DNA of 64,000 nt from Streptomyces sp. 7-21 (GCF_016741785.1 NZ_JAERRL010000007.1:186001-250000); one strand, 5' to 3'. Counted from the stretch's first letter, positions 14,350 through 28,390 are shown. Numbers and translations are program-made. The notes: generated from the letters alone by a model not told the origin.

Positions 14350-14724
14350 ATGCTCACCCCGCTGACGGTTACGGTGCTGGTGACCGCGCTCGCCCTGGCC
14401 GGGTGGTGCGGCTACGCATCGCTGCGCGACCAGCCCGTCAAGGACTGGCACTACCTGGGCATGGCAGTGGTGCTGCTGCTGGCGCTGGTGCAGCTGGCGG
14501 TGAGCGTGTTCCAGCTGGCGGACGGGCAGCGGCCCGGCGGCGGGTCGGCGGCGGTGTTCGTGTCCTACCTGCTGGCGGTGGCGCTGTGCCTGCCGCTGGT
14601 GGCGATCGTCGCGCTGGGCGAGCGCAGCCGCTGGGGCTCGGCGACGGTGGCGGCCGGTGCCCTGGTGATGGCGGTGCTCCAGCTGCGGCTGGCGGACGTG
14701 TGGCAGGGAGGTGCCGGTGGCTGA
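14350..14724 (+). CDS. Four-helix small membrane protein (124 aa), unknown function
   Basis: A 124-residue protein made of about four hydrophobic helices (TVTVLVTALALAGWCGYA; WHYLGMAVVLLLALVQLAVSVF; VFVSYLLAVALCLPLVAIVAL; TVAAGALVMAVLQLRLADVW) with short polar loops. I do not recognise a named family; the layout fits conserved actinobacterial integral membrane proteins of unknown role. It has no ribosome site but a TAGAGT -10 box immediately upstream. The next gene overlaps its end by a few bases in another frame, so the two form an operon and may act together. Confidence 0.75.
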   Translation: MLTPLTVTVLVTALALAGWCGYASLRDQPVKDWHYLGMAVVLLLALVQLAVSVFQLADGQRPGGGSAAVFVSYLLAVALCLPLVAIVALGERSRWGSATVAAGALVMAVLQLRLADVWQGGAGG

Positions 14725-15178
14725 GGAGGCGGCGGACGGCCGGAAGACACGGGGCACGCTGAGCCACGGCCCGGGGCGGCTGCTGGTGACGCTGTACGGG
14801 ATCTTCGCGGTCGGGGCCGCGTCCCGGTCGGCCTACCAGCTGTCGACGCGGTTCGAAGAGGCGCCGCTGGCGTACACGCTCTCGGCGGTGGCAGCGGTGG
14901 TGTACGCGTTCATCACGCTGTGCCTGGTGCGCGGCGGTGACGGCGCCCGGCGGGCCGCGCTGGCGTGCTGCGGCGCGGAGCTGGCGGGCGTGCTCGTCGT
15001 GGGCACGTGGACGCTGGTGGAGCCGGAGGCGTTCCCCGACGCCACCGTGTGGTCCGACTACGGCATGGGCTATCTGTTCTTCCCCCTGGTCCTGCCGGTC
15101 ACCGGGCTGCTGTGGCTGCGTGGTGACCGGCGGGACCGGCGGGAGCAGCGGGCCGCGTCAGGCGCTGGCAGCCAGTGA
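14717..15178 (+). CDS. Small membrane protein (153 aa), unknown function
   Basis: Start set at GTG 14717 because the AGGGAGG site (14705-14711) is properly spaced from it; GTG 14711 lies inside that site. The product has a polar head and about four hydrophobic segments (RLLVTLYGIFAVGAASRSAYQL; YTLSAVAAVVYAFITLCLV; ALACCGAELAGVLVVGTWTLV; YLFFPLVLPVTGLLWL), then a basic tail DRRDRREQRAASG. It overlaps the upstream membrane protein gene, so the pair is cotranslated. No known domain recognised. Its 3' end overlaps the convergent GNAT gene by 21 bp. Confidence 0.75.
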   Translation: MAEEAADGRKTRGTLSHGPGRLLVTLYGIFAVGAASRSAYQLSTRFEEAPLAYTLSAVAAVVYAFITLCLVRGGDGARRAALACCGAELAGVLVVGTWTLVEPEAFPDATVWSDYGMGYLFFPLVLPVTGLLWLRGDRRDRREQRAASGAGSQ

Positions 15179-15655
15179 GCGGGGAGCCTCCTTCTCCAGC
15201 GTCACCGTGCTGAGCTTGCGGGAGACCTCTTCAGTCGCGACCGGCACGTAGCCCAGCCGGCGGTACAGCCGCAGGTGTGCCGGGCCGCGTGAGGCGAGGA
15301 GCCGGTAGCGGGCGGCGGCGCGCTCCTCGGCCAGCCGCTCTTCGATGGTGGCCAGCAGCCGGCCGCCGAGGCCGTGGCGGCGCAGGCGCGGGTGGACGAT
15401 GAGGCGGCCGATGCAGGCGGTGCCGTCGGCGTCGACGGTGCCGCGGACCGAGCCGACGACCTCGTCGCCGAGGCGCGCGACCAGGACACAGCCGTTCTGG
15501 ATCTCGTCGCGCAGCGCGGCGAGGGACTGTGTGAGCGGTTCGATGCTGTAGTCGCCGCGCATCTCCGCTTCGGCCTGGAAGCAGAGGTACTGGAGCTTGA
15601 GGATCTGCTCGGCGTCCTGCTCAGTTGCCTTGTCGATGGTGACACTCTTGCCCAT
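15158..15655 (-). CDS. GNAT-family N-acetyltransferase
   Basis: A 165-residue acetyltransferase from ATG 15655, preceded by GAGGAGG; longer starts upstream lack family similarity. Blocks VTIDKATEQDAEQILKLQ, EVVGSVRGTVDADGTACIGRLIVHPRLRRHGLGGRLL (split around the acetyl-CoA loop RRHGLGG) and HLRLYRRLGYVPV are typical GNAT motifs A and B. Substrate not evident. It converges on, and overlaps by 21 bp, the small membrane protein gene at 14717-15178. Confidence 0.88.
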   Translation of the reverse strand: MGKSVTIDKATEQDAEQILKLQYLCFQAEAEMRGDYSIEPLTQSLAALRDEIQNGCVLVARLGDEVVGSVRGTVDADGTACIGRLIVHPRLRRHGLGGRLLATIEERLAEERAAARYRLLASRGPAHLRLYRRLGYVPVATEEVSRKLSTVTLEKEAPRSLAASA

Positions 15656-16168
15656 GGACACACGCCTCCTCAGCGGTGGTGGGCCAGCCGCGCACGGGGG
15701 AGGGTCGCGCGGACGGCCGGGGGAGCCCTGACGGCGCGGGCGGGTCCGCGCCGTCGATATTGTGCTAGGGAGTTGGTGCCTTGGGAATGCGGCATGGCCA
15801 ACTGCCGTGAGAGATATCTGACTCCCGGCGGGGTTGCGCGGTGCCGCCATGGTGTGGCGTTCCGTCAGTTCGAAAGCCGGCGGCGAGCGTGGCCGGAGCG
15901 GTGAGGGCGCCACCGCTGCCGGGGGATGACGGGGCGGTGACGGGCCCGGTGCCCTCGGCGGAGCGCGCGGTCTCGCCGAGACCCGGCCGGGGGTGTGCGG
16001 GCGGCAGCCGGAGGGGCCATGGCGGGCGGGGCGCGGCAGGGCCGAGAGGCCCGGGCGTCAACCCAGGTCGCACCCGGTGCGGCGGACGCGGGCGGACGCG
16101 AGTATCGTCCTGATGTCATGCGGCCGCGCGCATGACCATGTGCCGACCGGAGGGGAACCGGAGGGAAA
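15656..16168. other. 513-bp divergent intergenic region without a convincing gene
   Basis: Between the GNAT gene (minus) and plsC (plus). The first 150 bp are AT-richer than the rest and hold a small inverted repeat CGGCA (15790-15794) / TGCCG (15803-15807). TATCGT at 16103-16108 could be a -10 box for plsC. Open frames here have no ribosome site and poor codon pattern; I support none. Confidence 0.5.
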
Positions 16169-16849
16169 GTGTCCCGTTTCGCGCTGCTGAAGGTGCTGCT
16201 CGGCCCGCTGCTGAAGCTGGTCTTCCGGCCCCGGGTCGAGGGGGCCGACCGCATCCCGGCCGAGGGCCCGGTGATCCTGGCGGGCAACCACCTGACGTTC
16301 ATCGACTCGCTGGTGCTGCCGCTGGTCTGCGGACGGCAGGTCTTCTTCATCGGCAAGGACGAGTACGTCACGGGCCGGAGCCTCAAGGGGCGCCTGATGG
16401 CGTGGTTCTTCACCGGGGTCGGCATGGTGCCGGTGGACCGCGACGGCGGTCACGGCGGCGTGGCCGCGCTGATGACGGGCCGGCGGATCCTCGAGGAGGG
16501 GAAGGTCTTCGGCATCTACCCCGAGGGCACCCGCTCCCCCGACGGCCGGCTGTACCGCGGGCGGACGGGCATCGCACGGCTGACGCTGATGACCGGCGCC
16601 CCGGTCGTGCCGTTCGCGGTGATCGGCACCGACCAGGTGCAGCCCGGCGGGCGGGGGCTGCCGCGCCTGGGCCGGGGGCGGCGCATCACTGTGCGCTTCG
16701 GCCAGCCGCTGGACTTCTCCCGCTACGACGGCATGGACCGGGACCGGTACGTGCTGCGCGCGGTCACCGATGAGGTGATGACGGAGGTCATGCGCCTGTC
16801 GGGCCAGGAGTACGTGGACGTGTACGCCACGAAAGTCAAGGCCGCCTGA
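16169..16849 (+). CDS. plsC: 1-acyl-sn-glycerol-3-phosphate acyltransferase
   Basis: A 226-residue acyltransferase beginning at GTG 16169 behind a GGAGGG site. The catalytic motif NHLTFID (His41, Asp46 = HX4D), the substrate motif FGIYPEGTRSPDG (about 114-126) and VPFAVIGTD are the LPLAT blocks. It should add the second acyl chain to lysophosphatidate at the inner membrane face, making phosphatidate. An N-terminal amphipathic/hydrophobic segment (LLKVLLGPLLKLVF) fits membrane association. Actinobacteria have several paralogues, so this may not be the only PlsC. It ends 82 bp before the convergent aldo/keto reductase gene. Confidence 0.9.
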   Translation: MSRFALLKVLLGPLLKLVFRPRVEGADRIPAEGPVILAGNHLTFIDSLVLPLVCGRQVFFIGKDEYVTGRSLKGRLMAWFFTGVGMVPVDRDGGHGGVAALMTGRRILEEGKVFGIYPEGTRSPDGRLYRGRTGIARLTLMTGAPVVPFAVIGTDQVQPGGRGLPRLGRGRRITVRFGQPLDFSRYDGMDRDRYVLRAVTDEVMTEVMRLSGQEYVDVYATKVKAA

Positions 16850-16931
16850 CACCGTTTTCCCGCGGTCCCCGCAGCGTGCCCCGCGGCTTTCCCCGCCGCT
16901 GCCCGTCCGCGGCGCTCCCTCCCTCCGCTGC

Positions 16932-17903
16932 TCAGTGCCAGGGCAGGGACGAGCGGTGGCGCCAGTACACCTCGGGCGGCTCGGCCAGGCCCGCCAGGGC
17001 GGTGAGCTGCCGGGCGTCCAGCCGCAGCCGGGCGGCGGCCAGGTTGCTGGCCAGCTGCGCGACGGTGGCGGCGCCCGACAGCACGATGCCCGCCCAGGGC
17101 TGGTGCAGCACGGCCGCCAGCGCGACGGCGTCCTGTCCGGCGCCGGTCTCCGCGGCGAGGCGCCGCAGCGGCTCGGGGGCGTCGGGCGCGGCCAGCCTGC
17201 CGTTGGCCATGCCTTCCTTGACGATGACGGTCAGCCCCGCCGCGTGCGCCTCGGCGAGCGCGGCGCCGGCGGAGGTCTCCAGCACGTTGTAGGTGGCCTG
17301 CACGGTGCGGAACAGCGGCTTGCCGCCCTCGGTGACGCGCAGGGCGGCGCGGATGGTCTCGGCCTGGTGCGGGCCGCTGGTCGTCAGGCCCACGCTGACG
17401 CCGTCGCTGGCGAGCGCGGACAGGCGGGCGCGGAGGTCCGGGTCGCCCAGCGCGGGGCTGTCGGGAGTGACGGAGTGGATCTGGTACAGGTCCAGCCGGT
17501 CGCCCAGCAGGGCGCGGCTCTCGGCGTACTGGCGGTCGAAGGTGGCGGCGCTGTGGTCTTTGACCTCGTGGACCTCGGCGTCGGTGCGCCAGCCCGCCGT
17601 GTACGTGTAGCCCCACTTGCTGCCGGTGACCGCGTCGCCGGTGCCGGGGCGGGAGCGCAGCCACGCGCCGAGGAACTCCTCGGCGCGGCCGTAGGACCGG
17701 GCCGTGTCCAGGTAGCGCACGCCCGCCTGGTACGCGGCGTCCAGCAGCTGGTGGGTCCGCTCGCGCAGGGCCGCCGGGGTGCGCTCGGCGGGCAGGTCGC
17801 GGTCGCGTCCCAGGGTGAGGTAGCCGGGGCGGCCGACGGCAGCGAGCCCGAGGCCGACGCGGGCCACGGGGGTGGCGTGCGGGCGGAACCGGGAGAACGC
17901 CAT
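16932..17903 (-). CDS. Aldo/keto reductase
   Basis: A 323-residue NADPH-dependent reductase from ATG 17903 with AAGGAGG upstream; longer starts were rejected because the upstream residues have no family similarity. A (beta/alpha)8 barrel with LDAAYQAGVRYLDTARSYGRAEEFLG carrying the catalytic Asp and Tyr, GSKWGY carrying the Lys, and LYQIHSV carrying the His, so all four tetrad residues are visible. VGLTTSGPHQ and VQATYNVLE are later barrel strands. Substrate unknown. It is divergent from the Gfo/Idh/MocA gene at 18080, which may share regulation. Confidence 0.9.
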   Translation of the reverse strand: MAFSRFRPHATPVARVGLGLAAVGRPGYLTLGRDRDLPAERTPAALRERTHQLLDAAYQAGVRYLDTARSYGRAEEFLGAWLRSRPGTGDAVTGSKWGYTYTAGWRTDAEVHEVKDHSAATFDRQYAESRALLGDRLDLYQIHSVTPDSPALGDPDLRARLSALASDGVSVGLTTSGPHQAETIRAALRVTEGGKPLFRTVQATYNVLETSAGAALAEAHAAGLTVIVKEGMANGRLAAPDAPEPLRRLAAETGAGQDAVALAAVLHQPWAGIVLSGAATVAQLASNLAAARLRLDARQLTALAGLAEPPEVYWRHRSSLPWH

Positions 17904-18079
17904 CGGCGGGTGCCTCCTTCGGGGGCGGTCGGACGCTGCCCGCTCACCGTAACCCCCGCCCGCCGGGCGGGTCCGCGCGGCGGGGCGCTTACGATGCCGG
18001 AGGCCGTCCGGGCACACCCGGGGTGACCGGGCCGGATGGCGCGGAAACTGGCCCACGGAGCGAGACGGAAGGGTGTGGC

Positions 18080-19081
18080 ATGAGCGGCGGCACAACGGCT
18101 GCGGTGCGGCCGGTGCGGTGGGGAATCCTGGCGACCGGCGGCATCGCGGCGAGGTTCACGGCCGACCTGCGGACGATGCCGGACGCCACGGTGGCGGCCG
18201 TCGGCTCGCGTTCCGCCGCGTCGGCGGAGGAGTTCGCCCGGCGCTTCCAGATACCCCGGGCCTACGGCACCTGGGCCGAACTGGCCGCCGACCCGGACGT
18301 GGACGTGATCTACGTGGCCACGCCGCACAGCGCCCACCGGGACGCCGTGCGGGAGTGCCTGCGCGCGGGCAAGGCGGTGCTGTGCGAGAAGCCGTTCACC
18401 CTCAACGAGGCCGAGGCGAAGGAGCTGGTGGCCCTGGCCCGGGAGCGGGACGTCTTCCTCATGGAGGCCATGTGGATGTACTGCAACCCGCTGGTCCGCC
18501 GGGTCGCCCAGCTGGTGGCTGACGGCGCCATCGGTGAGGTGCGGACCGTGCACGCCGACTTCGGCCTGTCCGTGGACGTGCCCGCCACGCACCGGCTGCT
18601 CAACCCGGAGCTCGGCGGCGGCGCGCTGCTGGACCTGGGCGTGTACCCGGTGTCGTTCTCCCACCTGCTGCTGGGCGAGCCCGCGGACGTCACGGCGTGG
18701 GCGCGGCTGCGCAATGGCGTCGACGTCAACACCGGCGTGGTGCTGGGGCACGCCTCCGGGGCGGTGGCCGCGCTGACGTGCTCCCTGGAGTCGGACACCC
18801 CGAGGACCGCGTCGGTGACCGGCACGGCGGGACGGATCGAGATCCCGCGGGGCTTCTTCCACGCGGAGCGCTGCGTGCTGCACCGCGCGGGCCGGGACCC
18901 GGAGGAGATCACCGTGCCCGGCCCGGGCGACTCGTATGTGCACCAGGCGGCCGAGGTGATGCGCGCGCTGCGGGCGGGCGAGCGCGAGTCGCCGCTGGTG
19001 CCGCTGGACGGCTCGCTGGCCGTGATGCGGACGCTGGACGCGGTGCGGGCCCGGATCGGGGTGCGCTACCCCGGCGAGTGA
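18080..19081 (+). CDS. Gfo/Idh/MocA-family NAD(P) oxidoreductase
   Basis: A 333-residue oxidoreductase starting at ATG 18080 (GGAAGGG site). N-terminal Rossmann domain: RWGILATGGIAARFTADL, with Ala-Thr-Gly-Gly in the dinucleotide loop. VDVIYVATPHSAHRDAV and GKAVLCEKPFTLNEAEAKEL contain the EKP motif with the family's catalytic/cofactor Lys. The C-terminal alpha/beta domain includes GGGALLDLGVYPVSFSHLLL (DxGxY). The closest families oxidise trans-1,2-dihydrobenzene-diols or sugars/inositols; substrate is unknown. It ends at a bidirectional terminator shared with argH. Confidence 0.92.
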   Translation: MSGGTTAAVRPVRWGILATGGIAARFTADLRTMPDATVAAVGSRSAASAEEFARRFQIPRAYGTWAELAADPDVDVIYVATPHSAHRDAVRECLRAGKAVLCEKPFTLNEAEAKELVALARERDVFLMEAMWMYCNPLVRRVAQLVADGAIGEVRTVHADFGLSVDVPATHRLLNPELGGGALLDLGVYPVSFSHLLLGEPADVTAWARLRNGVDVNTGVVLGHASGAVAALTCSLESDTPRTASVTGTAGRIEIPRGFFHAERCVLHRAGRDPEEITVPGPGDSYVHQAAEVMRALRAGERESPLVPLDGSLAVMRTLDAVRARIGVRYPGE

Positions 19082-19133
19082 GACGCCCGCCGGGTCCCGC
19101 CGGCCAGCGAGCCGGCCCGGCGGGTGCCGGGCG

Positions 19134-19135
<2 letters not shown>
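19082..19135. terminator. Bidirectional terminator between the Gfo/Idh gene and argH
   Basis: Long imperfect hairpin with outer arms GACGCCCG (19082-19089) and CGGGCGTC (19128-19135) and a GC-rich inner stem around CCGGC/GCCGG. Both converging genes end here; the argH stop codon overlaps the right arm. Confidence 0.7.
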
Positions 19136-21757
<2,622 letters not shown>

Positions 21758-21791
21758 GGAGGTCTCCTTGGTGAGTGCTGCCCACGACATC

Positions 21792-21825
21792 TGAGAATAA
21801 CTATGCAGCACTCCGCATGATTCGT
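21792..21825 (-). promoter_or_regulatory. ARG-box-like ArgR operator upstream of argG
   Basis: On the minus strand TGCATAGTTATTCTCA (21807-21792) resembles an ARG box, with a second half-site CATGCGG-TGC just upstream (to about 21825). The patch is AT-rich against a GC-rich background and lies 35-70 bp before the argG start. It resembles the pair upstream of argC (27642-27679). The match is judged by eye. Confidence 0.55.
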
Positions 21826-22048
21826 CAAAGCGGGGCGCCGGGCACCGGTGACCGGAACCCCGGGGCGCGGGACCAGGCGGCCGCGCACCCCCCGGGACCT
21901 GCGGATTCTGGCGTGAAGTAGCCCTGGCAAGCCCTGCCCGCGCCCATATGCTTCAACAGTCAACTAATCGTCGCCGGCCTGCCGCCCGGTACGGGCCAGC
22001 GTTCCGGCCGCCCCGGGTGCGGGCCATGTGCCGCAGGAAGGCAGCTGT

Positions 22049-22549
22049 ATGAGCATTCAGTCCGTCGTACGGGGTACGGCAGCCGCGGCCGCGGTGGCGG
22101 TGGGCGCGCTGGTCATGGCGCCCCCGGCCCCGGCCGCCGCGCCCGCCACCGCATCCGCCGGCGCACCCTCCGAATCCGCCACCGCGACTGTCGAGGTGTA
22201 CTGCGGGTACTTCTACGGTTCCGGGGAGGCCACTCTTGCGGCCGAGCGGCACGGGGACGAGGTGACCCTCACCCTGACAACTCCCGTGCTGTGGGCGACA
22301 CACGCGATCCCGGCCGGAATGGTGCGCACGACGGTGACGCTGTCCTCCCCGGACGGCGAGGAGGTCACCTTCACCGGGCGCGCCAACCCGGACTGGACGG
22401 TGCTCGGGCAGCCCTTCGACTCCGGCCCGATGACGGGCACCCCGCCCGCGGGTGAGGAACTGCGGTTCGCGTCCCTCGTCAGCACGGCCGGCACGATGCG
22501 CCTGGAATGCACGCCCCTGTCACCGCAGGAGCCGCCGTTCGTCTTCTGA
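22049..22549 (+). CDS. Secreted protein of unknown function (166 aa)
   Basis: Starts at ATG 22049 behind AGGAAGG. A Sec signal peptide is clear: MSIQSVVRGTAAAAAVAVGALVMA (split here as basic head, Ala/Val core) followed by APPAPAAAP, with likely cleavage after an AxA motif near residues 28-32. The mature region is beta-rich with a Cys in VEVYCGYFYGS and another in RLECTPLSP, which could form one disulfide. I do not recognise a domain. It probably acts outside the cell or in the wall. Convergent with argR, sharing a terminator hairpin. Confidence 0.75.
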   Translation: MSIQSVVRGTAAAAAVAVGALVMAPPAPAAAPATASAGAPSESATATVEVYCGYFYGSGEATLAAERHGDEVTLTLTTPVLWATHAIPAGMVRTTVTLSSPDGEEVTFTGRANPDWTVLGQPFDSGPMTGTPPAGEELRFASLVSTAGTMRLECTPLSPQEPPFVF

Positions 22550-22560
22550 CGGCGGGGCAG

Positions 22561-22590
22561 GTGACGGCCCGCGGCCTGACGGGCCGTCAC
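22561..22590. terminator. Bidirectional terminator between secreted protein gene and argR
   Basis: Perfect 11-bp stem GTGACGGCCCG (22561-22571) / CGGGCCGTCAC (22580-22590) with an 8-nt loop, between the two converging stop codons. Confidence 0.8.
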
Positions 22591-22631
22591 TACCCCGGCT
22601 CCGCGGAGGCGCCGGGCGGCAGGGCGCGGGC

Positions 22632-23219
22632 TCAGCCCACGCGCTCGTCGCTGACCCGGTGCTCGGCCTGCCGCTGTGCCAGGCGCAGCAGGTGGTCGGC
22701 GAGCGACTGGCCGCCGGCCGGGTCACGGCTGATCAGCAGCACGGTGTCGTCCCCGGCGATGGTGCCGAGGATGTCGTGCACCTCGGCCGCGTCGATGGCC
22801 GAGGCAAGAAACTGGGCGGCGCCGGGCGGGGTCCGCACCACGACCAGATTGGCCGACGCCTCGGCGGAGATCAGCAGCTCGCCGGCGAGCCGGGCCATGC
22901 GCTCCTCCTTGGCCGACTCCCCCAGCGGCGCCCGGGGCGTGCGGAAGCCCCCCTCGCTGGGGACGGCGTAGATCAGCTCCCCGCCGGTGTTGCGGATCTT
23001 CACCGCCCCCAGCTCGTCCAGGTCACGGCTGAGCGTCGCCTGGGTCACGGTCAGCCCGTCGTCCGCCAGCAGCTTGGCCAGCTGGCTCTGGGACCGCACC
23101 GGCTGCCGGTTGAGGATCTCCACGATCCGCCGGTGCCGCGCGGCGCGTGTCTGCGGTACGGACGGCCCCGCCGAACTCACGGGTCTGGTCGTGCCCCGGT
23201 GCTGCCGCTCTTCTGCCAT
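22632..23219 (-). CDS. argR: Arginine repressor
   Basis: A 195-residue ArgR. The N-terminal winged helix (about 25-95) includes [21 protein letters not shown] and [18 protein letters not shown], the DNA-recognition helix. The C-terminal domain (about 120-190) has [19 protein letters not shown] and [15 protein letters not shown], where Gly-Asp-Asp binds arginine and mediates hexamer formation. With arginine bound it represses arg promoters via ARG boxes such as those at 21792-21825 and 27642-27679. It is the last gene of argCJBDR, 37 bp after argD, so it is expected to control its own synthesis. Start ATG 23219, AGGGAG site. Confidence 0.96.
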   Translation of the reverse strand: MAEERQHRGTTRPVSSAGPSVPQTRAARHRRIVEILNRQPVRSQSQLAKLLADDGLTVTQATLSRDLDELGAVKIRNTGGELIYAVPSEGGFRTPRAPLGESAKEERMARLAGELLISAEASANLVVVRTPPGAAQFLASAIDAAEVHDILGTIAGDDTVLLISRDPAGGQSLADHLLRLAQRQAEHRVSDERVG

Positions 23220-23256
23220 GCTCCCTCTCAGGGTCCTCTCCGGGTCGTCCTCCGGG

Positions 23257-24456
23257 TCACTGGCCGGCGGCGGAGGCGCGCGCCGCGTCGGCCGCGTCGA
23301 GGATCCCTGGCAGCGCCCGAAGGAAGGCGTCCACCTCCGCGTCGCCGATGATCAGCGGCGGCGCGAGCCGCACCACCTCGGGGGTGGCCGCGTTCACCAG
23401 GAATCCCGCATCCTGAGCCGCCTGCTGGACGCGCGGTGCGAGCGGCTCGGTGAGCACGATACCCAGCAGCAGCCCTTCGCCCCTGACGCGGTCCACGAGC
23501 GGGTGCCCCAGCCGCCAGATGCCCTCCCGCAGCCGCTCCCCCGTCTCCTTCACCCGCGTCAGCAGGCCCTCGGACTCGATGGTGTCGAGCACGGCGAGCG
23601 CGGCCGCGCAGGAGACGGGGTTGCCGCCGAAGGTGGAGCCGTGCTGCCCGGGGCCGAACAGGTCCGCGGCGTCACCGAAGGCGAGGGTGGCGCCGATGGG
23701 CATGCCCGCCGCCAGGCCCTTGGCGAGGGTGAGGACGTCCGGTTCGATCCCCTGTGCCTGGCTGGCGAACCAGTGGCCGGTCCGGCCGATGCCGGTCTGC
23801 ACCTCGTCGATGACGAGCAGGGTGCCGGTGGCGCGGGTAATCTCGCGGGCGGCGGCGAGGTAGCCGCCGGGCGGGACGATCACGCCGGCCTCGCCCTGGA
23901 TCGGCTCGATGATCACCAGGGCGGTGTCGGTGGTGACGGCGGCGCGCAGCGCGTCGGCGTCACCGTAGGGGACGTGCGTGACGTCGCCGGGCAGCGGGTG
24001 GAAGCCTTCCTGCTTGGCGGGCTGCCCGGTCAGGGCCAGGGCGCCGAGGGTGCGGCCGTGGAAGCCGCCCTCGGTGGCGACCATGTGGGTCCGGCCGGTG
24101 CGGCGGCCGAGCTTGAACGCCGCCTCGACGGCCTCCGCACCGGAGTTGCAGAAGTAGGCCTTGCCGGGGCGGCCGGCGAGCGCGAGGAGCCGTTCGGCCA
24201 GGGCGACCGGCGGCTCGGCGATGAAAAGGTTGGAGACGTGGCCGAGCAGCGCGATCTGGTCGGAGACGGCGCGGACGACTGCCGGGTGGCCGGTGCCGAG
24301 CGAGCTGACGGCGATGCCGCCGAGGAAGTCGAGGTACTCCTTGCCGTCGGCGTCCCACAGCCGGGCGCCCTCGCCGTGGGTGAGGGGGACGCGGGGGGTG
24401 CCGTAGTTGTTCATCAGGGCGGCCTGCCACCGCCGGGTCAGTTCCTGATTGCTCAT
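23257..24456 (-). CDS. argD: Acetylornithine aminotransferase
   Basis: A 399-residue class III PLP aminotransferase converting N-acetylglutamate semialdehyde to N-acetylornithine. Visible: [19 protein letters not shown] (PLP phosphate site), [46 protein letters not shown] with the PLP-nitrogen Asp, and [15 protein letters not shown] with the Schiff-base Lys. The start is ATG 24456, overlapping the argB stop by one base (TGATG). The frame remains open upstream through argB in another frame, which is a coincidence of GC bias, not a fusion. Confidence 0.96.
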   Translation of the reverse strand: MSNQELTRRWQAALMNNYGTPRVPLTHGEGARLWDADGKEYLDFLGGIAVSSLGTGHPAVVRAVSDQIALLGHVSNLFIAEPPVALAERLLALAGRPGKAYFCNSGAEAVEAAFKLGRRTGRTHMVATEGGFHGRTLGALALTGQPAKQEGFHPLPGDVTHVPYGDADALRAAVTTDTALVIIEPIQGEAGVIVPPGGYLAAAREITRATGTLLVIDEVQTGIGRTGHWFASQAQGIEPDVLTLAKGLAAGMPIGATLAFGDAADLFGPGQHGSTFGGNPVSCAAALAVLDTIESEGLLTRVKETGERLREGIWRLGHPLVDRVRGEGLLLGIVLTEPLAPRVQQAAQDAGFLVNAATPEVVRLAPPLIIGDAEVDAFLRALPGILDAADAARASAAGQ

Positions 24457-25438
24457 CAGTGCGCCTCCTCCGCGGTGCCGCCGGCCTCGTTCGTCCCGTC
24501 CGCCTCGCTGGCCTCCCCGGCCCCGCCGGGCTCGTCGGGGACGACCATGGTGCCGATGCCCTCGTCGGTGAAGATCTCCAGCAGGATGGAGTGCTGGACC
24601 CGCCCGTCGATGACGCGGGCGGTGCGCACGCCGTTGCGGACGGCGTACAGGCAGCCCTCCATCTTGGGCACCATGCCGCTGGCCAGGTCGGGCAGGAGCT
24701 GCTCCAGCTCGCTGACGGTCAGCCGGCTGATGACCTCGTCGCTGTGAGGCCAGTCCGCGTACAGGCCCTCCACGTCGGTGAGGACCATCAGCGTCTCGGC
24801 ACCGAGCGCGGCGGCGAGGGCCGCGGCGGCGGTGTCCGCGTTGATGTTGTAGACGTGGTCGTCGTCGGAGGACCGGGCGATGGAGGAGACGACCGGGATG
24901 CGGCCGTCGTCCAGCAGCGCCTGGATGGCGCCGGTGTCGATGCCGGTGATCTCGCCGACGCGGCCGAGGTCGACGGGCTCGCCGTCCACCTCGGCGTAGC
25001 GCTTGGCGGCGGACATGGTGCGGGCGTCCTCGCCGGTCATGCCGACGGCGAGCGGCCCGTGGCGGTTGAGGAGGCCGACGAGTTCGCGCTGCACCTGCCC
25101 GGCGAGCACCATGCGGACGACGTCCATGGTCTCGGGGGTGGTCACGCGCAGGCCGCCGCGGAACTCCGAGGTGAGGCCGAGCCGGTCGAGCTGCGCGGTG
25201 ATCTGCGGCCCGCCGCCGTGGACGACGACCGGCCGCAGTCCGGCGTGGCGCAGGAAGACGACGTCCTGGGCGAACGCGGCCTTCAGCTCCTCGTCCACCA
25301 TGGCGTTGCCGCCGAACTTGATGACGACGGTCTTGCCGTGGTGGCGGGTGAGCCAGGGCAGCGCCTCGATGAGGATGCGGGCCTTGGGCAGCGCGGTGTG
25401 CTTGCGGGCGGGTACGGGTGCGGGTGCGGGCGTCGCGG

Positions 25439-25442
<4 letters not shown>
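24456..25442 (-). CDS. argB: Acetylglutamate kinase
   Basis: A 328-residue amino-acid kinase that phosphorylates N-acetylglutamate. Blocks: [12 protein letters not shown] (ATP-binding Lys and Gly loop), [48 protein letters not shown] split around the nucleotide site, and the KMEGCLYAV segment with the conserved Lys. The first 30 residues are a Pro/Ala/Lys-rich extension, and the last 35 an acidic Ala/Gly/Glu tail, so the chain is slightly longer than the usual 300. ATG 25442 overlaps the argJ stop as ATGA. Confidence 0.96.
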
Positions 25443-27636
<2,194 letters not shown>

Positions 27637-27641
27637 TCAAT

Positions 27642-27679
27642 GGCATGACTATACGCAGCACGGAACGTTTATGCAATGG
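27642..27679 (-). promoter_or_regulatory. Paired ARG boxes upstream of argC
   Basis: On the minus strand CCATTGCATAAACGTTCC (27679-27662) and TGCGTATAGTCATGCC (27657-27642) form two adjacent AT-rich imperfect palindromes. They resemble the CATGCATGCCCATTGCATA-type ARG box reported in Streptomyces. Position just before the argC start fits repression by ArgR. Confidence 0.7.
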
Positions 27680-27719
27680 CGGGAACCGGCCGCCCCGGCC
27701 CGGCAGACCGGCCCGGGGC

Positions 27720-28337
27720 TCAGGAGCGTGAGGGCCGCGGAGCCGTGGCCCGGATGCCCGCGAGAACGACGCTGACGACGCGCTCGGCGTCCTCGCGGGT
27801 AAAGGGGCGGGCACCGCGGTTGACGACGAGGTGAGCCGGGCCGGAGATCATCTCGCCGAGGAAGGAGCTGTCGACCGGAGGGATGTCACCCCGGTCGACG
27901 GCGGCGTCCACCCGGCGCCGCAGGGCGGCCTGCCGCTGCTCGAGGATCCTGGTCAGCGTGCGGACGGCGGACCCCTGGCGGGCGGCCTGGAGCGCCTGCT
28001 CCAGCGCCCGCCCGAACGGCGTCGCCAGGCCGCTGGCGAGCGCGAGCACGTAGTCCACCAGGTCGCGGTGGAGGTCGCCGGTGTCGGCGACCGAGGCCAG
28101 GTCCTCGGCGTAGCGCAGCACGGCCTCGACGACGAGCTCCTCACGGTCGGGCCAGTTGCGGTAGACGCTCGTCTTGTGCACGCCGGCACGCTCAGCGACC
28201 TGCTCGTAGCGGAAGCCCGTGACGCCGTCGCGGGCCACGAGTTCGACGGTCGCTTCCAGGATCCGTGCCCGGACGCGCGCGTTGCGGCCGCCGGGGCGCC
28301 GCGCGGGCGGCCGGGCAGCGGTCTCGTCGGCGGCCAT
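27720..28337 (-). CDS. TetR-family transcriptional regulator
   Basis: About 205 residues with start MAADETAARPP at 28337, chosen because GGGAGG lies 11 nt upstream; starts further upstream (up to 28412) would add residues without similarity. The N-terminal helix-turn-helix is ARILEATVELVARDGVTGFRYEQVAERAGVHKTSVYRNWPDREEL (split), with recognition helix KTSVYRNWP. The C-terminal part is helical and ligand-binding (DYVLALASGLATPFGRALEQAL; DSSFLGEMISGPAHLVV). It is divergent from the flavin monooxygenase, with a palindromic site between them (28424-28444), so it most likely represses that gene and perhaps itself. Confidence 0.88.
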   Translation of the reverse strand: MAADETAARPPARRPGGRNARVRARILEATVELVARDGVTGFRYEQVAERAGVHKTSVYRNWPDREELVVEAVLRYAEDLASVADTGDLHRDLVDYVLALASGLATPFGRALEQALQAARQGSAVRTLTRILEQRQAALRRRVDAAVDRGDIPPVDSSFLGEMISGPAHLVVNRGARPFTREDAERVVSVVLAGIRATAPRPSRS

Positions 28338-28390
28338 CGCCGCGCTCACCTCCCGTTTCACCAGGGCGCCGATTGTCGCCAGGGGCGGCG

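Noticed and set aside
15841..16113. Plus-strand 90-codon frame before plsC
   Set aside because: No ribosome site, random Gly/Arg/Pro composition, no domain.
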